This document shows, piece by piece, positions 1 to 10,671 of a stretch of 64,000 nucleotides of DNA; within the stretch, counting starts at the first letter, position 1; every line of letters begins with the position of its first letter. The DNA is taken from contig NZ_NEXS01000010.1 of NCBI RefSeq assembly GCF_002810445.1, positions 226,572-290,571 on the forward strand. Reading direction: 5' to 3'. The notes beneath the pieces were generated by a model that had not been told where the DNA came from, did not search any database, and saw nothing but the letters and a program-made list of their open reading frames with translations. Source of the stretch: Advenella sp. S44 (GTDB lineage Bacteria > Pseudomonadota > Gammaproteobacteria > Burkholderiales > Burkholderiaceae_B). Made by a program: the position numbers and the translations under genes.

Positions 1-81
1 CCATGCTGCCCTGCGTTGCAGTGCAATGCCGGACCGGGTTTCAGAGCGCGTTGGCCGCGTTGGGCGTATTGGACATGACGA

Positions 82-759
82 CTAGACGCGATAGGCCAGC
101 GTTGTCATGACTTTGGACATGGCCTTCATAATGCCACGCACCGGCAGGGGCAGCGGCGTGCCACCATGATGCTCGGCGGTTTCCCGATGATGGATTTCGT
201 CTGTTTTCATTTGCTGCACAATGATGCGCGAACGACTATCCTGTGCTGGCAGATCTGTCAGGTGACGCTCAAGGTGCGCTTCCACCTGGCGTTCGGTCTC
301 GGCCATGAAGCCCAGATTGCGTTCACGCCCGGCAGCGCTGGCCAGCACGCCCAGCCCGAAGGAACCGGCATACCAAAGCGGATTGAGCAAACTGGTGCGG
401 CTATTAAGTTCCAGAATCCGGTCTCGGCACCAGGAAAGATGGTCCACTTCTTCCTGCGCTGCCGTCTCGAACACCTTGCGCACCCCTTCTTCGCGACACA
501 TCAGCGCCTGTCCACGGTAGAGCGCCTGGGCGCACACCTCTCCGACGTGATTGACGCGCATCAGGCCGGCAGCATGCCTGGCTTCGGCCTGGCTCAACTG
601 CGGCGCCCCGCTAACCATTTGCGATCCGGCCGGATTGGGGCGCGAGGCACGCGAGGTGCCCGACAGCACTTCTAGCGCGGTGCCGAGCTCGGCAAACATG
701 CGGTCGGCCAGCGAATAACGACGGTCAAATTCACGTACAACAATAGCTTTTTCAGTCAT
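82..759 (-). CDS. coq7: 2-polyprenyl-3-methyl-6-methoxy-1,4-benzoquinol monooxygenase (Coq7 type)
   Basis: Di-iron carboxylate hydroxylase of ubiquinone biosynthesis, membrane associated. It performs the last ring hydroxylation in organisms that use Coq7 instead of UbiF. The 225-residue protein shows the duplicated iron-binding signature of the family: RVNHVGEVCAQALYRGQ, EEVDHLSW and KTDEIHHRETAEHHG, each supplying Glu and ExxH ligands. The reading frame is open further upstream, but the start MTEKAIVV at 759 fits the family N-terminus, whereas the longer version would add 46 unrelated residues that overlap the divergent neighbour. It is divergent from the osmC-like gene. Function rests on clear family motifs. 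Confidence 0.93.
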   Translation of the reverse strand: MTEKAIVVREFDRRYSLADRMFAELGTALEVLSGTSRASRPNPAGSQMVSGAPQLSQAEARHAAGLMRVNHVGEVCAQALYRGQALMCREEGVRKVFETAAQEEVDHLSWCRDRILELNSRTSLLNPLWYAGSFGLGVLASAAGRERNLGFMAETERQVEAHLERHLTDLPAQDSRSRIIVQQMKTDEIHHRETAEHHGGTPLPLPVRGIMKAMSKVMTTLAYRV

Positions 760-899
760 AAGTCTGCCTGCGTTGGAAAGGACAGGAAAAAGGTGGCTGA
801 TATCTGCCGGGGTGCATTTGTTACTCCGGTCGAGTCTGCCCAAGAGTCTATTGTAGCAATGGGTTATGATTTGATTTTGATTTAATGCAGGAAACAATC

Positions 900-1322
900 A
901 TGGAATGCAATATCGAGTGGAATGGGCCCGACGGTATGCTGTTCGTTGCCACAACCGGCAGCGGACACACTGTTGCCATGGACGGTGCGCCCGAGGGCGG
1001 CGGCAATAACCTGGCGCCGCGTCCCATGGAAATGATGCTGGTCAGCGCAGGCGGCTGCTCGGCCTACGACGTGGTCCTGATCCTGAAACGCGGCCGGCAT
1101 CAGGTCACGCGCTGCCAGGTAACGGTACAAGGCGAGCGCGCCGAGACCGAGCCCAAAATTTTCACCAACATTCACTTCGTTTTTACCGTGACCGGCAAGA
1201 ATCTGCCGGAAAAAGCAGTGGAACGCGCAGTCAGCCTGTCTCACGACAAATATTGCTCAGCCGTTGCCATGCTGGAAAAAGCGGCAACCATTACCCACTC
1301 CTACGTGATCGCCGAGGCATAA
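900..1322 (+). CDS. OsmC-family peroxiredoxin-like protein
   Basis: Small cytoplasmic protein (140 aa) of the OsmC/YhfA superfamily, thiol peroxidases that reduce organic hydroperoxides. Two redox cysteines expected of the fold are visible, in [11 protein letters not shown] and [13 protein letters not shown] chose ATG at 900 because AGGAAA lies 6 bases before it; an in-frame ATG at 885 has no such site. The stop is followed after two bases by thyA, suggesting cotranscription with thyA and folA. Its particular substrate cannot be told from sequence; it is closer to the YhfA-like branch than to OsmC proper by general appearance. Confidence 0.85.
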   Translation: MECNIEWNGPDGMLFVATTGSGHTVAMDGAPEGGGNNLAPRPMEMMLVSAGGCSAYDVVLILKRGRHQVTRCQVTVQGERAETEPKIFTNIHFVFTVTGKNLPEKAVERAVSLSHDKYCSAVAMLEKAATITHSYVIAEA

Positions 1323-1324
1323 AG

Positions 1325-2122
1325 ATGAACCAGCAGTATGAAGACTTCATGCGCCATGTGTTGGAACATGGCGTGGCCAAGACAGACCGCACCGGAACCG
1401 GCACCCGTTCGGTATTCGGCCATCAGATGCGGTTTAACCTGGCCGAGGGCTTTCCTCTGATCACCACCAAAAAACTGCATACCAAAAGCATTTTCATTGA
1501 GCTGCTCTGGTTCCTGCGCGGCGACTCGAACGTGCGCTGGCTGCAGGAACGCGGCGTGACCATCTGGGATGAATGGGCTGATGCCGACGGTAATTTGGGG
1601 CCGGTCTATGGGGTCCAGTGGCGCTCCTGGCCCAAACCCGATGGCGGTCATATCGACCAGGTCACACAAGTGCTTGAACAGATTAAGACCAACCCAGACT
1701 CGCGCCGGCTGATCGTATCGGCCTGGAACGTTGCCGATATCGGGCAAATGAAACTGCCTCCGTGTCATGCCTTCTTTCAGTTCTACGTGGCCGACGGCAA
1801 ACTGTCGTGCCAGCTGTATCAGCGCAGCGCCGACATCTTCCTGGGCGTGCCGTTCAATATCGCCAGCTATGCCCTGCTTACCCATATGGTGGCACAGCAA
1901 TGCAACCTGGAACCGGGTGACTTTATCTGGACAGGCGGCGACTGCCATCTGTACAGCAATCACCTGGAACAGGCACAATTGCAATTATCACGCACGCCAT
2001 ATCCGTTTCCTCGTCTGGTTATTCGTCGTAAACCCGATTCTATTTTCGATTATGAATATGAAGACTTTGAAATTGCCGATTACCAGTTCCACCCGCATAT
2101 CAAGGCACCGGTAGCGGTCTGA
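1325..2122 (+). CDS. thyA: Thymidylate synthase
   Basis: Converts dUMP and methylene-tetrahydrofolate to dTMP and dihydrofolate. The protein is 265 aa, the usual length of the short bacterial form (E. coli 264 aa). The active-site cysteine is in [12 protein letters not shown] near residue 147, and the dUMP-binding [17 protein letters not shown] segment is intact. The start [11 protein letters not shown] at 1325 is two bases after the osmC-like stop; an upstream in-frame ATG would run back through that gene. It sits 70 bases before folA, so the two enzymes that consume and regenerate folate in dTMP synthesis are next to each other, as is common. Confidence 0.97.
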   Translation: MNQQYEDFMRHVLEHGVAKTDRTGTGTRSVFGHQMRFNLAEGFPLITTKKLHTKSIFIELLWFLRGDSNVRWLQERGVTIWDEWADADGNLGPVYGVQWRSWPKPDGGHIDQVTQVLEQIKTNPDSRRLIVSAWNVADIGQMKLPPCHAFFQFYVADGKLSCQLYQRSADIFLGVPFNIASYALLTHMVAQQCNLEPGDFIWTGGDCHLYSNHLEQAQLQLSRTPYPFPRLVIRRKPDSIFDYEYEDFEIADYQFHPHIKAPVAV

Positions 2123-2192
2123 GCCCGCTAGCGCAGAGCGAACTACTCGCTTGAGCGCCGCGCGCATTACAGCATTTCATACAGGAACCGAC

Positions 2193-2717
2193 ATGCCATC
2201 ACTGATTATTCTTGTTGCCTACGCCATCGAAAACCGTGCCATCGGTGTAAACAACACCCTGCCCTGGCATCTGCCTGGCGATCTGAAACGCTTCAAAACC
2301 CTGACCATGGGAAAACCTATCATCATGGGTCGCAAAACCTGGGAGTCTATCGGACGCCCCCTGCCCGGCAGGCGCAATATCGTGATTACACGCAATCGTG
2401 ACTTCAGTGCCGAGGGCGCCGATGTCGTCAATTCGCTGGACGCGGCCATCGGGCTGGCCCTGGAGCACAGCGAAACGGCGTTTGTGATTGGCGGCGAGCA
2501 AATTTACGCCCAGGCCATTGAAAAATCCCAGCAGGTTATGGCAACTGAAATACATCAGTTTGTCGATGGTGATGCCTTTTTCCCTGACCTGGATGAAAAG
2601 CTGTGGCGCGAAGTGTCTCGCGATGCCCAGCCTCAGGAAAACGGCATGAACTACGATTACGTTGTTTATGAACGCATTCCGAAAGACCTGCAAAAAAACA
2701 AGGTCAGCATCCCGTAA
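2193..2717 (+). CDS. folA: Dihydrofolate reductase
   Basis: Reduces dihydrofolate to tetrahydrofolate with NADPH, restoring the cofactor used by thymidylate synthase encoded just upstream. The 174-residue protein shows the DHFR core in order: IILVAYAIENRAIGVNN, LPWHLPGDLKRFK, the NADPH-binding MGRKTWESIGRPLPGR, and FVIGGEQIYAQA. The start at 2193 is preceded by ACAGGAACC, a good ribosome binding site; the longer frame from 2151 lacks one. It is the last gene of the osmC-thyA-folA group; the next gene, on the opposite strand, converges on it. Confidence 0.96.
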   Translation: MPSLIILVAYAIENRAIGVNNTLPWHLPGDLKRFKTLTMGKPIIMGRKTWESIGRPLPGRRNIVITRNRDFSAEGADVVNSLDAAIGLALEHSETAFVIGGEQIYAQAIEKSQQVMATEIHQFVDGDAFFPDLDEKLWREVSRDAQPQENGMNYDYVVYERIPKDLQKNKVSIP

Positions 2718-2910
2718 ATCGCTATGCTCGCAATCACCCGCCCGATGCGCTGGCCGCCATCACTTTGACGGTTGCAGATGACGGGCTCAAGGCCTGGGTT
2801 CGGCACTTGCCGAGGTCAGGCCTTTTGGTATGGACTTGAGCCGTTGATGATTGTCGTCACGAACGGAACGTCAATGATCTGCCCGCCAGAAGACGCTTTG
2901 CATGCGTCGC

Positions 2911-5349
2911 CTAATCGGGCCCGCCCTCAAAATGCCTTTTGCTCTGAGGCGGCGCTGCCACTTCCTTGAGCATCATGGTGGCCGGTGCGGCCAGGGCAAT
3001 GTCGGAAACGTGCAGTTGCTGCAAGATGTCAAACAGTAGCGCGCTGCGAACTCGCGCCACCATGCGCGGCGAATTGACGTAGCCGGTAGAAATAAAAATC
3101 AGTCCCGCCGCTTCAATGCTATCGAGCAGGATGTCAGGGCGCGGCTCGGCAAGCACATCTTCATTGGCCTCATAGGCTGCCAGAATAATATCCCGCACCC
3201 GGGAAGGATCTGTGCCCACGGGTAGCGGCAGGCGGATCAGCACGCGGCCAACCGGGTTCGCATGCGTGACGTTGCGCACCACTTTCGTGATTAATTCCGA
3301 GTTCGGAACGATCATGGTCGAGCGGTCCCATAGCTGAATTTCCGTGGCCCGCACATTAATGCGACGGATATCGCCCTCGGCGCCATTGAGCGATACCCAG
3401 TCGCCCACCTTGACCGGGCGCTCGGCCAGCAGAATAAGCCCCGAGACAAAGTTCTGCACAATCGCCTGCAGACCGAAACCGATACCTACCGACAGTGCAC
3501 TGGCTATCCACGCCACCCGTTCCAGTCCAATACCCAGCGCCGACAAGGTCATCGCACCCGCCAGCACGTAACCGGCATAGCCAAACAGCGCGCCGGCCGA
3601 AGCCCGCATGCCGGCATCCATGCGCGTGGTCGGCAGATACTGCTCTGTCAGCCAGTTCTGCAGCATTTTGACCAGCGCAAAGCCAAGCACCAGCACCGCC
3701 AGCGCAATCAAAATGGCAGTGGGCCGAATCTGCACTTCGCCCAGGGAGATGCCCGAATAAATAAACGAAAAGTTGCGCAACCATTCTGTGGGGCCGCCGC
3801 CAAACGGCGCCAGCAACAGGGCCAGGGCCAGCAGCACGACCAGCAGCCGCCCCATACCCGAGGCCAGTACCAAGAGTTGACTGCGTATCGCCGGGAACGC
3901 GCTGTCCTCGTCCTGCCCACTCTGGCGCTTGATAGAGATCAGCATCACGGTGCAGATGTCATCAATCAGCACGGCCAGCAAATAGGCCGACAGCAGCACC
4001 AGAAAGACCCAGACCAGCTGCTGCACAATCACAGTGCCCAGCGCAACGTAGCCCAGCAACAATGCGATCTGGCTGACAATCAGAGCAATACCGGCCAGCG
4101 AGATCACCGTATTGAGCCACCCTGGAATAGTCAACTGATTGCTGCGCTGGGCCGCCTCTGCCTCGGTCGCATAGCGCTTGCGCGAACGCACCATAGTCAC
4201 GCCCATGGCAATACTGGTGATCAATGAAATAATGCAGTTAAAGGCGACCGTCAGCGCAAGACTGGCATATACGGTCGAAAAAACGCCCTGGATAAACCAG
4301 CCCAGGCTGATAATCGTGGCCAGCACCACCGGAAACCAGCGCAGGTTCAGCGCCACGTCATCGCGCATGGGAATCAGTCGCCATGACGGATGATGAGCCG
4401 CCAGCAAGGCCTTGCCCAAACCCGCCACAAAGCCGCCGAACCAGGATACCAGCACCATATGCGTCAGCATCTCGTTCATTGTAGAGGTGGGGCTCTGCTT
4501 CCAGCTTAGGCCGGCCCTGACCATTTCGGCCATCAACCCATAAGCCACCGCGGACATCACCACCACGACCAGCGCATACAGTGAGCGTCGCAGACGCCCC
4601 GGCGCTACGAACCGGGTCATGGCCTTCAGCAGAAACTGCTCGGCCGTCAGGCGCACGCCAATAAGCAGGCTAATGGCAATGGCAACGCCGATCCACCAGG
4701 CAGGCGTCATTGCCTGCAGCAAGTCGCTCAACTCATTGGCCAGGGGCTGGGTGCGATCAGAATCACGGGCCCATTCCCGAGCCAAGTCTGTCCAGAACGC
4801 GCCCGACAAAATTGAAGCTGTGCGCTCACCAAGCTGTGCCTGATAGCGCTCTCTGCGCTCTTTGCTCAATTTCTCGGCCGCCTGCTCTGCCTCAACGCCA
4901 AGCAGGCGCGCCAGTTTGATCTGGGAGTCCAGCTTGCCGCGCTCCTTGCCCAGCTCTGCGCGTTGTTCGCGGATATTGGACGCCTCCGTCGTGGCGCCGT
5001 CCACGGGACCCAGTTCGGCCAAGCGCTCCTGCACGTCTTTCAGTTTGGGCCCCAGCGTAGCCGCCACTCCGCCCACCGCCGATTGCGTCTTGAGCGCCTG
5101 CTCGCGCATGGCTGCCAGCGCAGCATCATCTAATGGCGCTTCTGCAATTGCCTCAAGCTGCTTTTTGATGGGCTCGATCTGCGTCTGCGCCTGCTTGAGC
5201 ACCTGTGCCACATCGGGCGGTGCTTCCTTGGCCTGCGACCAGGCAGGGCCGGCGCAACACAATGCCGCAAGCAATGTCAGCAGGACCAGTGCCCAGCCCA
5301 AACCTGGCAAAGGCCGAAACGTGGTTCGCGAACGCAACTGAAATATCAT
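2911..5349 (-). CDS. Large MscS-family mechanosensitive channel (MscK/MscM-like or DUF3772-type)
   Basis: Inner-membrane channel expected to open under membrane tension and release solutes on osmotic downshock. From my chosen start (MIFQLRSRTTF, 812 aa) the order is: signal peptide ending near AWSQA, a periplasmic coiled region rich in Glu/Lys/Gln (about residues 40-200, LAELGPVDGAT, REQRAELGKERGKLDSQ), about ten membrane helices, then the conserved MscS pore and beta domain (ALSVGIGFGLQAIVQNFVSG, LLAERPVKVGDWV, DRSTMIVPNSELIT). Upstream frame-open sequence to 5667 contains other ATGs (5439, 5451) without clear ribosome sites, so the start is uncertain. It is convergent with folA. Confidence 0.85.
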   Translation of the reverse strand: MIFQLRSRTTFRPLPGLGWALVLLTLLAALCCAGPAWSQAKEAPPDVAQVLKQAQTQIEPIKKQLEAIAEAPLDDAALAAMREQALKTQSAVGGVAATLGPKLKDVQERLAELGPVDGATTEASNIREQRAELGKERGKLDSQIKLARLLGVEAEQAAEKLSKERRERYQAQLGERTASILSGAFWTDLAREWARDSDRTQPLANELSDLLQAMTPAWWIGVAIAISLLIGVRLTAEQFLLKAMTRFVAPGRLRRSLYALVVVVMSAVAYGLMAEMVRAGLSWKQSPTSTMNEMLTHMVLVSWFGGFVAGLGKALLAAHHPSWRLIPMRDDVALNLRWFPVVLATIISLGWFIQGVFSTVYASLALTVAFNCIISLITSIAMGVTMVRSRKRYATEAEAAQRSNQLTIPGWLNTVISLAGIALIVSQIALLLGYVALGTVIVQQLVWVFLVLLSAYLLAVLIDDICTVMLISIKRQSGQDEDSAFPAIRSQLLVLASGMGRLLVVLLALALLLAPFGGGPTEWLRNFSFIYSGISLGEVQIRPTAILIALAVLVLGFALVKMLQNWLTEQYLPTTRMDAGMRASAGALFGYAGYVLAGAMTLSALGIGLERVAWIASALSVGIGFGLQAIVQNFVSGLILLAERPVKVGDWVSLNGAEGDIRRINVRATEIQLWDRSTMIVPNSELITKVVRNVTHANPVGRVLIRLPLPVGTDPSRVRDIILAAYEANEDVLAEPRPDILLDSIEAAGLIFISTGYVNSPRMVARVRSALLFDILQQLHVSDIALAAPATMMLKEVAAPPQSKRHFEGGPD

Positions 5350-5556
5350 GGATGTGATCAGCGCTGGTGAAAACGCCCATATTAACGCTGAAAGACGGTG
5401 TATAACAAAAGAAAGCCGAACATTCCTGTTTGGATTCATTACGGGCACCATATTATTGGTGAAGTGAACTGGCGTGCGCTTGGCGTTGCGCACAAACACG
5501 GGGCCGGCCTTGCTCCCGCCGATTAGCAGCAACAAACAAACCCAAGACACCAACGA

Positions 5557-5610
5557 AAACCGGGGCGACCTGCCTGGCACGATGCCAGACAATGTCGCCC
5601 CGGTTTTTCG
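5557..5610 (-). terminator. Intrinsic terminator after gcvP, probably bidirectional
   Basis: An 11-base-pair stem (ACCGGGGCGAC at 5559-5569 pairing with GTCGCCCCGGT at 5594-5604) encloses a second small stem CTGGCA/TGCCAG. It is followed by T-rich sequence on both strands. It lies 20-70 bases past the gcvP stop, so it should end the gcvTHP transcript. Confidence 0.8.
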
Positions 5611-5630
5611 TGAGCCCAAGTGTACTGCCG

Positions 5631-8558
5631 TCAGTCCATATAGGCTTCCAGCGGCGGGCAGGCACATACCAGGTTTCGATCGCCAAAGGCGTTGTCAACC
5701 CGTGCTACCGGCGGCCAGTATTTGCCGACAGGCGATACGTGTCCGGGATAGGCGGCCTGGCTGCGTGCATATGCATGGTTCCACTCATCGGCGGTGAGCA
5801 TCTGCGCCGTATGTGGTGCATTGGTCAGCACATTGTCCTTGGCATCCACCTGACCGGCCTCCACCTGGGCAATTTCGCGGCGGATACTAATCATGGCTTC
5901 CACGAAACGATCCAGCTCCTTCAGGCTTTCCGATTCTGTGGGCTCAATCATCAGCGTGCCGGCCACCGGAAAACTCATGGTCGGCGCATGAAAGCCATAA
6001 TCGACCAGGCGCTTGGCCACGTCATCTACGCTGATTCCGCAAGCGTCCTTGATGGGGCGCAAGTCCAGAATGCACTCATGAGCCACGCGACCGTTACGAC
6101 CGCTATAGAGCACCGGATAATGCGGCGCCAGACGGGTGGCAATGTAATTGGCATTGAGCAGTGCCACTTCCGTGGCGCGCTGCAGGCCCGATGCGCCCAT
6201 CAGCATGATATAAGCGTAGGAAATGGGCAGGATGCTGGCCGACCCAAAAGGCGCCGACGAGACTGGCCCAGGCTGGCCGGCCGCGGCCGCCAGATCAGGC
6301 TTGCCTTGTTCATTGAGCACACCGGGCAGATACGGCGCCAAATGCGCGCGCACCGCAACCGGCCCCACACCGGGGCCGCCGCCGCCATGGGGAATGCAGA
6401 AGGTCTTGTGCAGATTCAGATGGGACACATCGGAACCGAAGCTGCCCGGCTTGGCCAGCCCTACCATGGCGTTCATATTGGCGCCATCCAGGTACACCTG
6501 ACCCCCAGCCTCATGCACCAGATCGCAGATTTGCACCACAGTTTCTTCAAACACGCCATGGGTGGATGGATAGGTAATCATCAACGCCGCCAGGCGATCA
6601 CCCGTCTGTTCAATCTTGCGCTTAAGGTCTTCAACATCGACGTTGCCGTTGCTATCGGACGCCACCACGGTAACGGACATGCCGGCCAGGTTGGCCGACG
6701 CCGGATTGGTGCCATGCGCTGAAGCCGGAATCAGGCAGACATCGCGCTGGGCTTGGCCATTGGCCTGATGATAGGCTCGAATGGCCAGCAGGCCGGCATA
6801 CTCGCCCTGCGCGCCTGAATTGGGCTGCAGGCTGACCGAATCGTAGCCGGTAATCTCGCACAGAGCGGCCGACAGGCGGCTGATCAGTTCTGCATAACCG
6901 GTGGTTTGCGCCGTCGGTGCGAACGGGTGAATATTTGCGAACTCCGGCCAGGTGATGGGAATCATCTCGGCTGTGGCATTCAGCTTCATGGTGCAGGAGC
7001 CAAGCGGAATCATGCTGCGATCCAGCGCCAGGTCCTTGTCAGCCAGGCCACGCAGGTAGCGCAGCATGTCGGTTTCGGAATGAATGCTGGAAAAGATGGG
7101 GTGCGACAATATCGCCGACTGGCGCGCCAGAGTAACCGGCACGAAGGTATCTTCGCCGGCATTGAGCGCCGAAACGTCGATGGCGGACGCACCGGCAGCC
7201 TGCGTGAGCACGTCAGCCAAGGCCTGAAGATCGCTCAGCGTAACGGTCTCGTCCATGGACAGGGCAAACTGCGAATCGGAAACCCAGCGCACGTTGATTT
7301 GTGCGGCTTGCAGCCCGGAGCGCAGCGCCGGAGCGTGTTCGGTCTGCACCAGCAGCGTATCAAACCAGGTCTCATTCTGCACTTGATAACCGGCAGACTG
7401 CAGCAGCGTGCGCAGCAAGGTCGTCGTGACGTAGACGCGCTGGGCAATGCGGCGCACGCCCGTGGCGCCATGATAGACGGCGAACATGCTGGCCATCACG
7501 GCAAGCAGCACCTGCGCGGTACAAATATTGGAAGTCGCCTTCTCGCGACGGATATGCTGTTCACGCGTTTGCAGCGCCAGCCGCAGAGCGGGCTTGCCCT
7601 GGGCATCTTTGGACACGCCGACCAGGCGGCCGGGCAAGTTGCGCTTGAAGGCGTCGCGGCAGGCCATGAAGCCGGCATGAGGGCCGCCAAAGCCAAGTGG
7701 CACGCCAAAACGCTGCGCAGAACCGACGGCGATATCGGCGCCCCACTCTCCTGGCGCTTTCAGTATCGCCAGCGCCAGCATGTCGGTGGCCACAGCCACC
7801 AGGGCGCCTGCGGCGTGCGCATCCGCCGCCAGTTGCGTATAGTCGCTGACCCGACCCAGACTTTGCGGATACTGCAGCAGCACACCAAAGCACTCGGGCA
7901 GGCCATCGGCTTCATCGGCAACCTGTACCTTGATGCCCAGGCCTTCGGCGCGCGTCTTGACCACTTCGATGGTCTGCGGATGGCAATGCGCGGAAACAAA
8001 GAAAACGTTACTTTTGGCTTTGGCGCAACGGCGCGCCAGCGTCATGGCTTCGGCAGCCGCCGTACCCTCGTCCAGCAGCGAGGCATTGGCAATATCCAAT
8101 CCAGTCAGATCGGTCACCATGGTCTGGAAATTGAGCAGCGCCTCAAGCCGTCCCTGGGAGATCTCGGGCTGATACGGGGTATAGGCCGTGTACCAGGCCG
8201 GGTTTTCAAGGATATTTCGCAGAATGACATTGGGCGTCAATGTGCCGTAATACCCCTGGCCGATGTAATTTCGATAAATCGTGTTTTTCTGGGCAATGGC
8301 GCGCATGCGGGCCAGCATGTCGGCTTCGCTGCGCGGCCCGTCCAGCGCCAGCGGCGCGGCATTGCGAATACGGTCGGGAACAATTTCATTGATGAGCTCG
8401 TCCAGGCTTTCGACGCCGATCACAGACAGCATTTCTGCCTGTTCAGCTTCAGACGGGCCGATATGGCGTCCGACAAATTCCTGGGACGCCGCTTCGTGTG
8501 TGTGCAACATAATCTGGGTAATCCGGTGGTAATCAGTCATGCCGCGGCTGCCGGGCAT
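5631..8558 (-). CDS. gcvP: Glycine dehydrogenase (decarboxylating), P-protein of the glycine cleavage system
   Basis: PLP enzyme that decarboxylates glycine and passes the aminomethyl group to the lipoyl arm of GcvH. At up to 975 aa it is the single-chain form in which the two halves are fused. The PLP lysine is in [18 protein letters not shown], with the glycine-rich loop after it. The N-terminal half has the typical [17 protein letters not shown] opening. The start could be 8558, 8540 (MTDYHR) or 8510 (MLHTHEA); none has a strong ribosome site, so I give the longest. It follows gcvH by 31 bases and is the last gene of gcvT-gcvH-gcvP. Confidence 0.95.
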   Translation of the reverse strand: MPGSRGMTDYHRITQIMLHTHEAASQEFVGRHIGPSEAEQAEMLSVIGVESLDELINEIVPDRIRNAAPLALDGPRSEADMLARMRAIAQKNTIYRNYIGQGYYGTLTPNVILRNILENPAWYTAYTPYQPEISQGRLEALLNFQTMVTDLTGLDIANASLLDEGTAAAEAMTLARRCAKAKSNVFFVSAHCHPQTIEVVKTRAEGLGIKVQVADEADGLPECFGVLLQYPQSLGRVSDYTQLAADAHAAGALVAVATDMLALAILKAPGEWGADIAVGSAQRFGVPLGFGGPHAGFMACRDAFKRNLPGRLVGVSKDAQGKPALRLALQTREQHIRREKATSNICTAQVLLAVMASMFAVYHGATGVRRIAQRVYVTTTLLRTLLQSAGYQVQNETWFDTLLVQTEHAPALRSGLQAAQINVRWVSDSQFALSMDETVTLSDLQALADVLTQAAGASAIDVSALNAGEDTFVPVTLARQSAILSHPIFSSIHSETDMLRYLRGLADKDLALDRSMIPLGSCTMKLNATAEMIPITWPEFANIHPFAPTAQTTGYAELISRLSAALCEITGYDSVSLQPNSGAQGEYAGLLAIRAYHQANGQAQRDVCLIPASAHGTNPASANLAGMSVTVVASDSNGNVDVEDLKRKIEQTGDRLAALMITYPSTHGVFEETVVQICDLVHEAGGQVYLDGANMNAMVGLAKPGSFGSDVSHLNLHKTFCIPHGGGGPGVGPVAVRAHLAPYLPGVLNEQGKPDLAAAAGQPGPVSSAPFGSASILPISYAYIMLMGASGLQRATEVALLNANYIATRLAPHYPVLYSGRNGRVAHECILDLRPIKDACGISVDDVAKRLVDYGFHAPTMSFPVAGTLMIEPTESESLKELDRFVEAMISIRREIAQVEAGQVDAKDNVLTNAPHTAQMLTADEWNHAYARSQAAYPGHVSPVGKYWPPVARVDNAFGDRNLVCACPPLEAYMD

Positions 8559-8589
8559 TCAGTACAAATGCGGGCGGCCGCAGCGCAGT

Positions 8590-8961
8590 TCAGGCCTGGG
8601 CTTCGTAGGCTGCCGCATCCATGAGCTTGTCGGCATCGGCCGCGTTGGCCGGTTTGATCTTGAAAATCCAGTTGGTATAGGCGTCTTCGTTGACCAGGTC
8701 GGGCTGCGCCTCCAGCACCTCGTTGAAGGCAACAATCTCGCCATCAACCGGCGCATAAATGTCCGACGCCGCCTTTACGGATTCCACGACGCCGGCAGTA
8801 TCGCCGGCCTTCAGCTGCGCGCCCACCTGGACATCGCCCACGTAGACCAGATCGCCAAGCTGTTCCTGGGCGTTATCAGTAATGCCGACAACGAACACGT
8901 CGCCTTCGGCCAGAACCCACTCATGCGAAGGGGTGTATTTACGATCGGTTGGTAATTTCAT
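8590..8961 (-). CDS. gcvH: Glycine cleavage system H protein (lipoyl carrier)
   Basis: Small carrier (123 aa) that shuttles the aminomethyl intermediate between the P and T proteins. The lipoylated lysine lies in GVVESVKAASDIYAPV, the exact family signature. The start MKLPTDRKYTPSHEWV at 8961 matches the family N-terminus and is preceded on the coding strand by CTCTTCCAGGAGTC, containing AGGAG. It is the middle gene of the gcv operon, 73 bases after gcvT and 31 before gcvP. Confidence 0.97.
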   Translation of the reverse strand: MKLPTDRKYTPSHEWVLAEGDVFVVGITDNAQEQLGDLVYVGDVQVGAQLKAGDTAGVVESVKAASDIYAPVDGEIVAFNEVLEAQPDLVNEDAYTNWIFKIKPANAADADKLMDAAAYEAQA

Positions 8962-9034
8962 TCAAGACTCCTGGAAGAGGAAAATGACCACGTTGCACAC
9001 GGTCATATAGTATCAAGGTTTATGTGACGGTTTT

Positions 9035-10183
9035 CTATTTTTGCGCAGGTTCGACGGCCTTGCCGTGGCGCACGAAAGGCAGCGCCGTGACTGTGGCGGA
9101 CACCCACTTGCCGCGAATTTCCACCTCGGCGCTATCGCCGGCTTTGACGCCCTGGGGCAGGCGCGCAAACGCCACGGAAACGCCCAGCGTTGGCGACATG
9201 GTGCCGCTGGTAATTTCCCCTTCACCCTGCGCCGTGCGTACCCGCATATGGGCCCGCATCACGCCACGCTCATTGAGCTTGAGGCCGGTAAATACATTCT
9301 TGCGTGGCGCCGACTCAATGGCCTGCCGCCCGATGAAGTCACGCTGGGTATCGGTCAGGCTGACCGTCCAGGTGAGCGCCGCCTGCGCCGGCTGGGTCTG
9401 CTCGTCCATATCCTGGCCATACAGGTTCATGCCGGCTTCCAGACGCAGCGTATCGCGGGCGCCCAGTCCGCAAGGCACGACCCCCGCCGCCGCCAGCTGG
9501 TTCCACAGGGTTTCGGCTTGCGTGGCAGGCAGCACGATTTCGAAGCCATCTTCGCCGGTATAGCCGGTGCGAGCGACCAGTGTGTCGTTGCCAACGCTGG
9601 CGGCAAAGAACGCCTTGAGCGGCTCGGTGGCAGTCTGCCAGTCGGGATGAATTTGCCATACCAGTTCGCGCGCCTGCGGACCCTGCACGGCAATCATGGC
9701 CAGGTCGCGACGCGGCGTAATGGTCACATCCAGCTTGTGCTCGCTGGCCACGCGCTGCATCCAGGCAATGTCCTTGGGCGCGCAACCGGCGTTGACGACC
9801 ACGCGCCAGCGGTCATCATCAAAAAAGTAAACAATCAGATCGTCGATCACGCCGCCTTCGGGGTTCAGCATGCAGCTATAGAGCGCCTTGCCGGAAATGG
9901 CCAGCTTGGCCACGTCGTTGGCCAGCAGCAGGCTCAGGAAGCGCCGGGCCTGTATGCCGGTAATATCGACATTGAGCATGTGCGAAACGTCGAACATGCC
10001 CGCTTTTTCGCGCACGGCATGGTGCTCAGCCAGTTGTGAGCCATAGGAAATGGGCATTTCCCAGCCGCCGAAATCAACCATTTTGGCGCCTGCCGCAATA
10101 TGGGCGGCAAACAGGGAGGTACGGTTCAGTGGTTCAGGAGAAGGACTTGCCGGCGTGGAGGGAGAGTTTGTCTGCGTAGACAT
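9035..10183 (-). CDS. gcvT: Aminomethyltransferase, T-protein of the glycine cleavage system
   Basis: Transfers the methylene group from aminomethyl-GcvH to tetrahydrofolate and releases ammonia. The protein is 382 aa. It begins with a short Ser/Pro-rich stretch before the conserved RTSLFAAHIAAGAKMVDFGGWEMPISY. The folate-binding GCAPKDIAWMQ-type region, RTGYTGEDGFEI and GLGARDTLRLEAGMNLYGQDM are all present. It is the first gene of gcvT-gcvH-gcvP. The glycine riboswitch lies in its leader, only about 65 bases before the start, so expression should respond to glycine. Confidence 0.96.
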   Translation of the reverse strand: MSTQTNSPSTPASPSPEPLNRTSLFAAHIAAGAKMVDFGGWEMPISYGSQLAEHHAVREKAGMFDVSHMLNVDITGIQARRFLSLLLANDVAKLAISGKALYSCMLNPEGGVIDDLIVYFFDDDRWRVVVNAGCAPKDIAWMQRVASEHKLDVTITPRRDLAMIAVQGPQARELVWQIHPDWQTATEPLKAFFAASVGNDTLVARTGYTGEDGFEIVLPATQAETLWNQLAAAGVVPCGLGARDTLRLEAGMNLYGQDMDEQTQPAQAALTWTVSLTDTQRDFIGRQAIESAPRKNVFTGLKLNERGVMRAHMRVRTAQGEGEITSGTMSPTLGVSVAFARLPQGVKAGDSAEVEIRGKWVSATVTALPFVRHGKAVEPAQK

Positions 10184-10247
10184 GCTTGCACCTGTTCAAA
10201 AGGATTGAGGTCGCAGCGCGCAGTTTCACCATGAAACCAGCGCTCAT

Positions 10248-10472
10248 CGCCCTCTGTCCTTTTGCCTGAGAGTTGTAGCGCGCCATGACTGGCCTGTGAC
10301 GCAGCACAGCGCGTTTCCCCTTCGGCGCCTTAGTGAAAAGGTCTCTCCAGAGTGCCTTACCGGCGGGGCCGGTGATTGTGCGGTACATGGACCTGAGCGA
10401 TTCCGGGCGAATTGCGCCTTCGGTGGCACCATGACGAGCATGTAACCTCGCCTGATGCTCTCTCCCACGACA
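10248..10472 (-). promoter_or_regulatory. Tandem glycine riboswitch in the gcvT leader
   Basis: Read on the minus strand, two glycine aptamer cores follow each other. The first starts with GTGGGAGAGAGC near 10472 and contains CCACCGAAGGCGCAA and CGGAATCGCTCAGGTCC. The second starts with CTCTGGAGAGACC near 10350, contains GGCGCCGAAGGGG, and ends with CTCTCAGGCAAAAGGACAGAG near 10250. GGAGAG, CCGAAGG and CTCAGGC/GGACAGAGG are the hallmark conserved blocks of this class. In known cases the glycine-bound form turns on gcv expression. The position directly before gcvT fits this. Confidence 0.93.
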
Positions 10473-10671
10473 ATTTGAAAGCAAGCGAAAGGATACAGGC
10501 AAACGGCAAAAAAATCCATTGCGGCAACCCCGGTATTCAATTTTTTGCCAAGGTCCCGCGATAGCCCGCCCAAAGACCGGCAGCCCGTTTATTAACCGCG
10601 TAAGTTAAGCGAGGTTAAACGCCGTTAGCGCTGCGTTACCGTATCAATACGAACTGTTACATCTTATAGTT

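Noticed and set aside
6906..8624. Long plus-strand open frame opposite gcvP
   Set aside because: It is the shadow of the high-GC gcvP gene. Its product is His/Arg/Gln-rich without any family motif, and it lacks a ribosome site.
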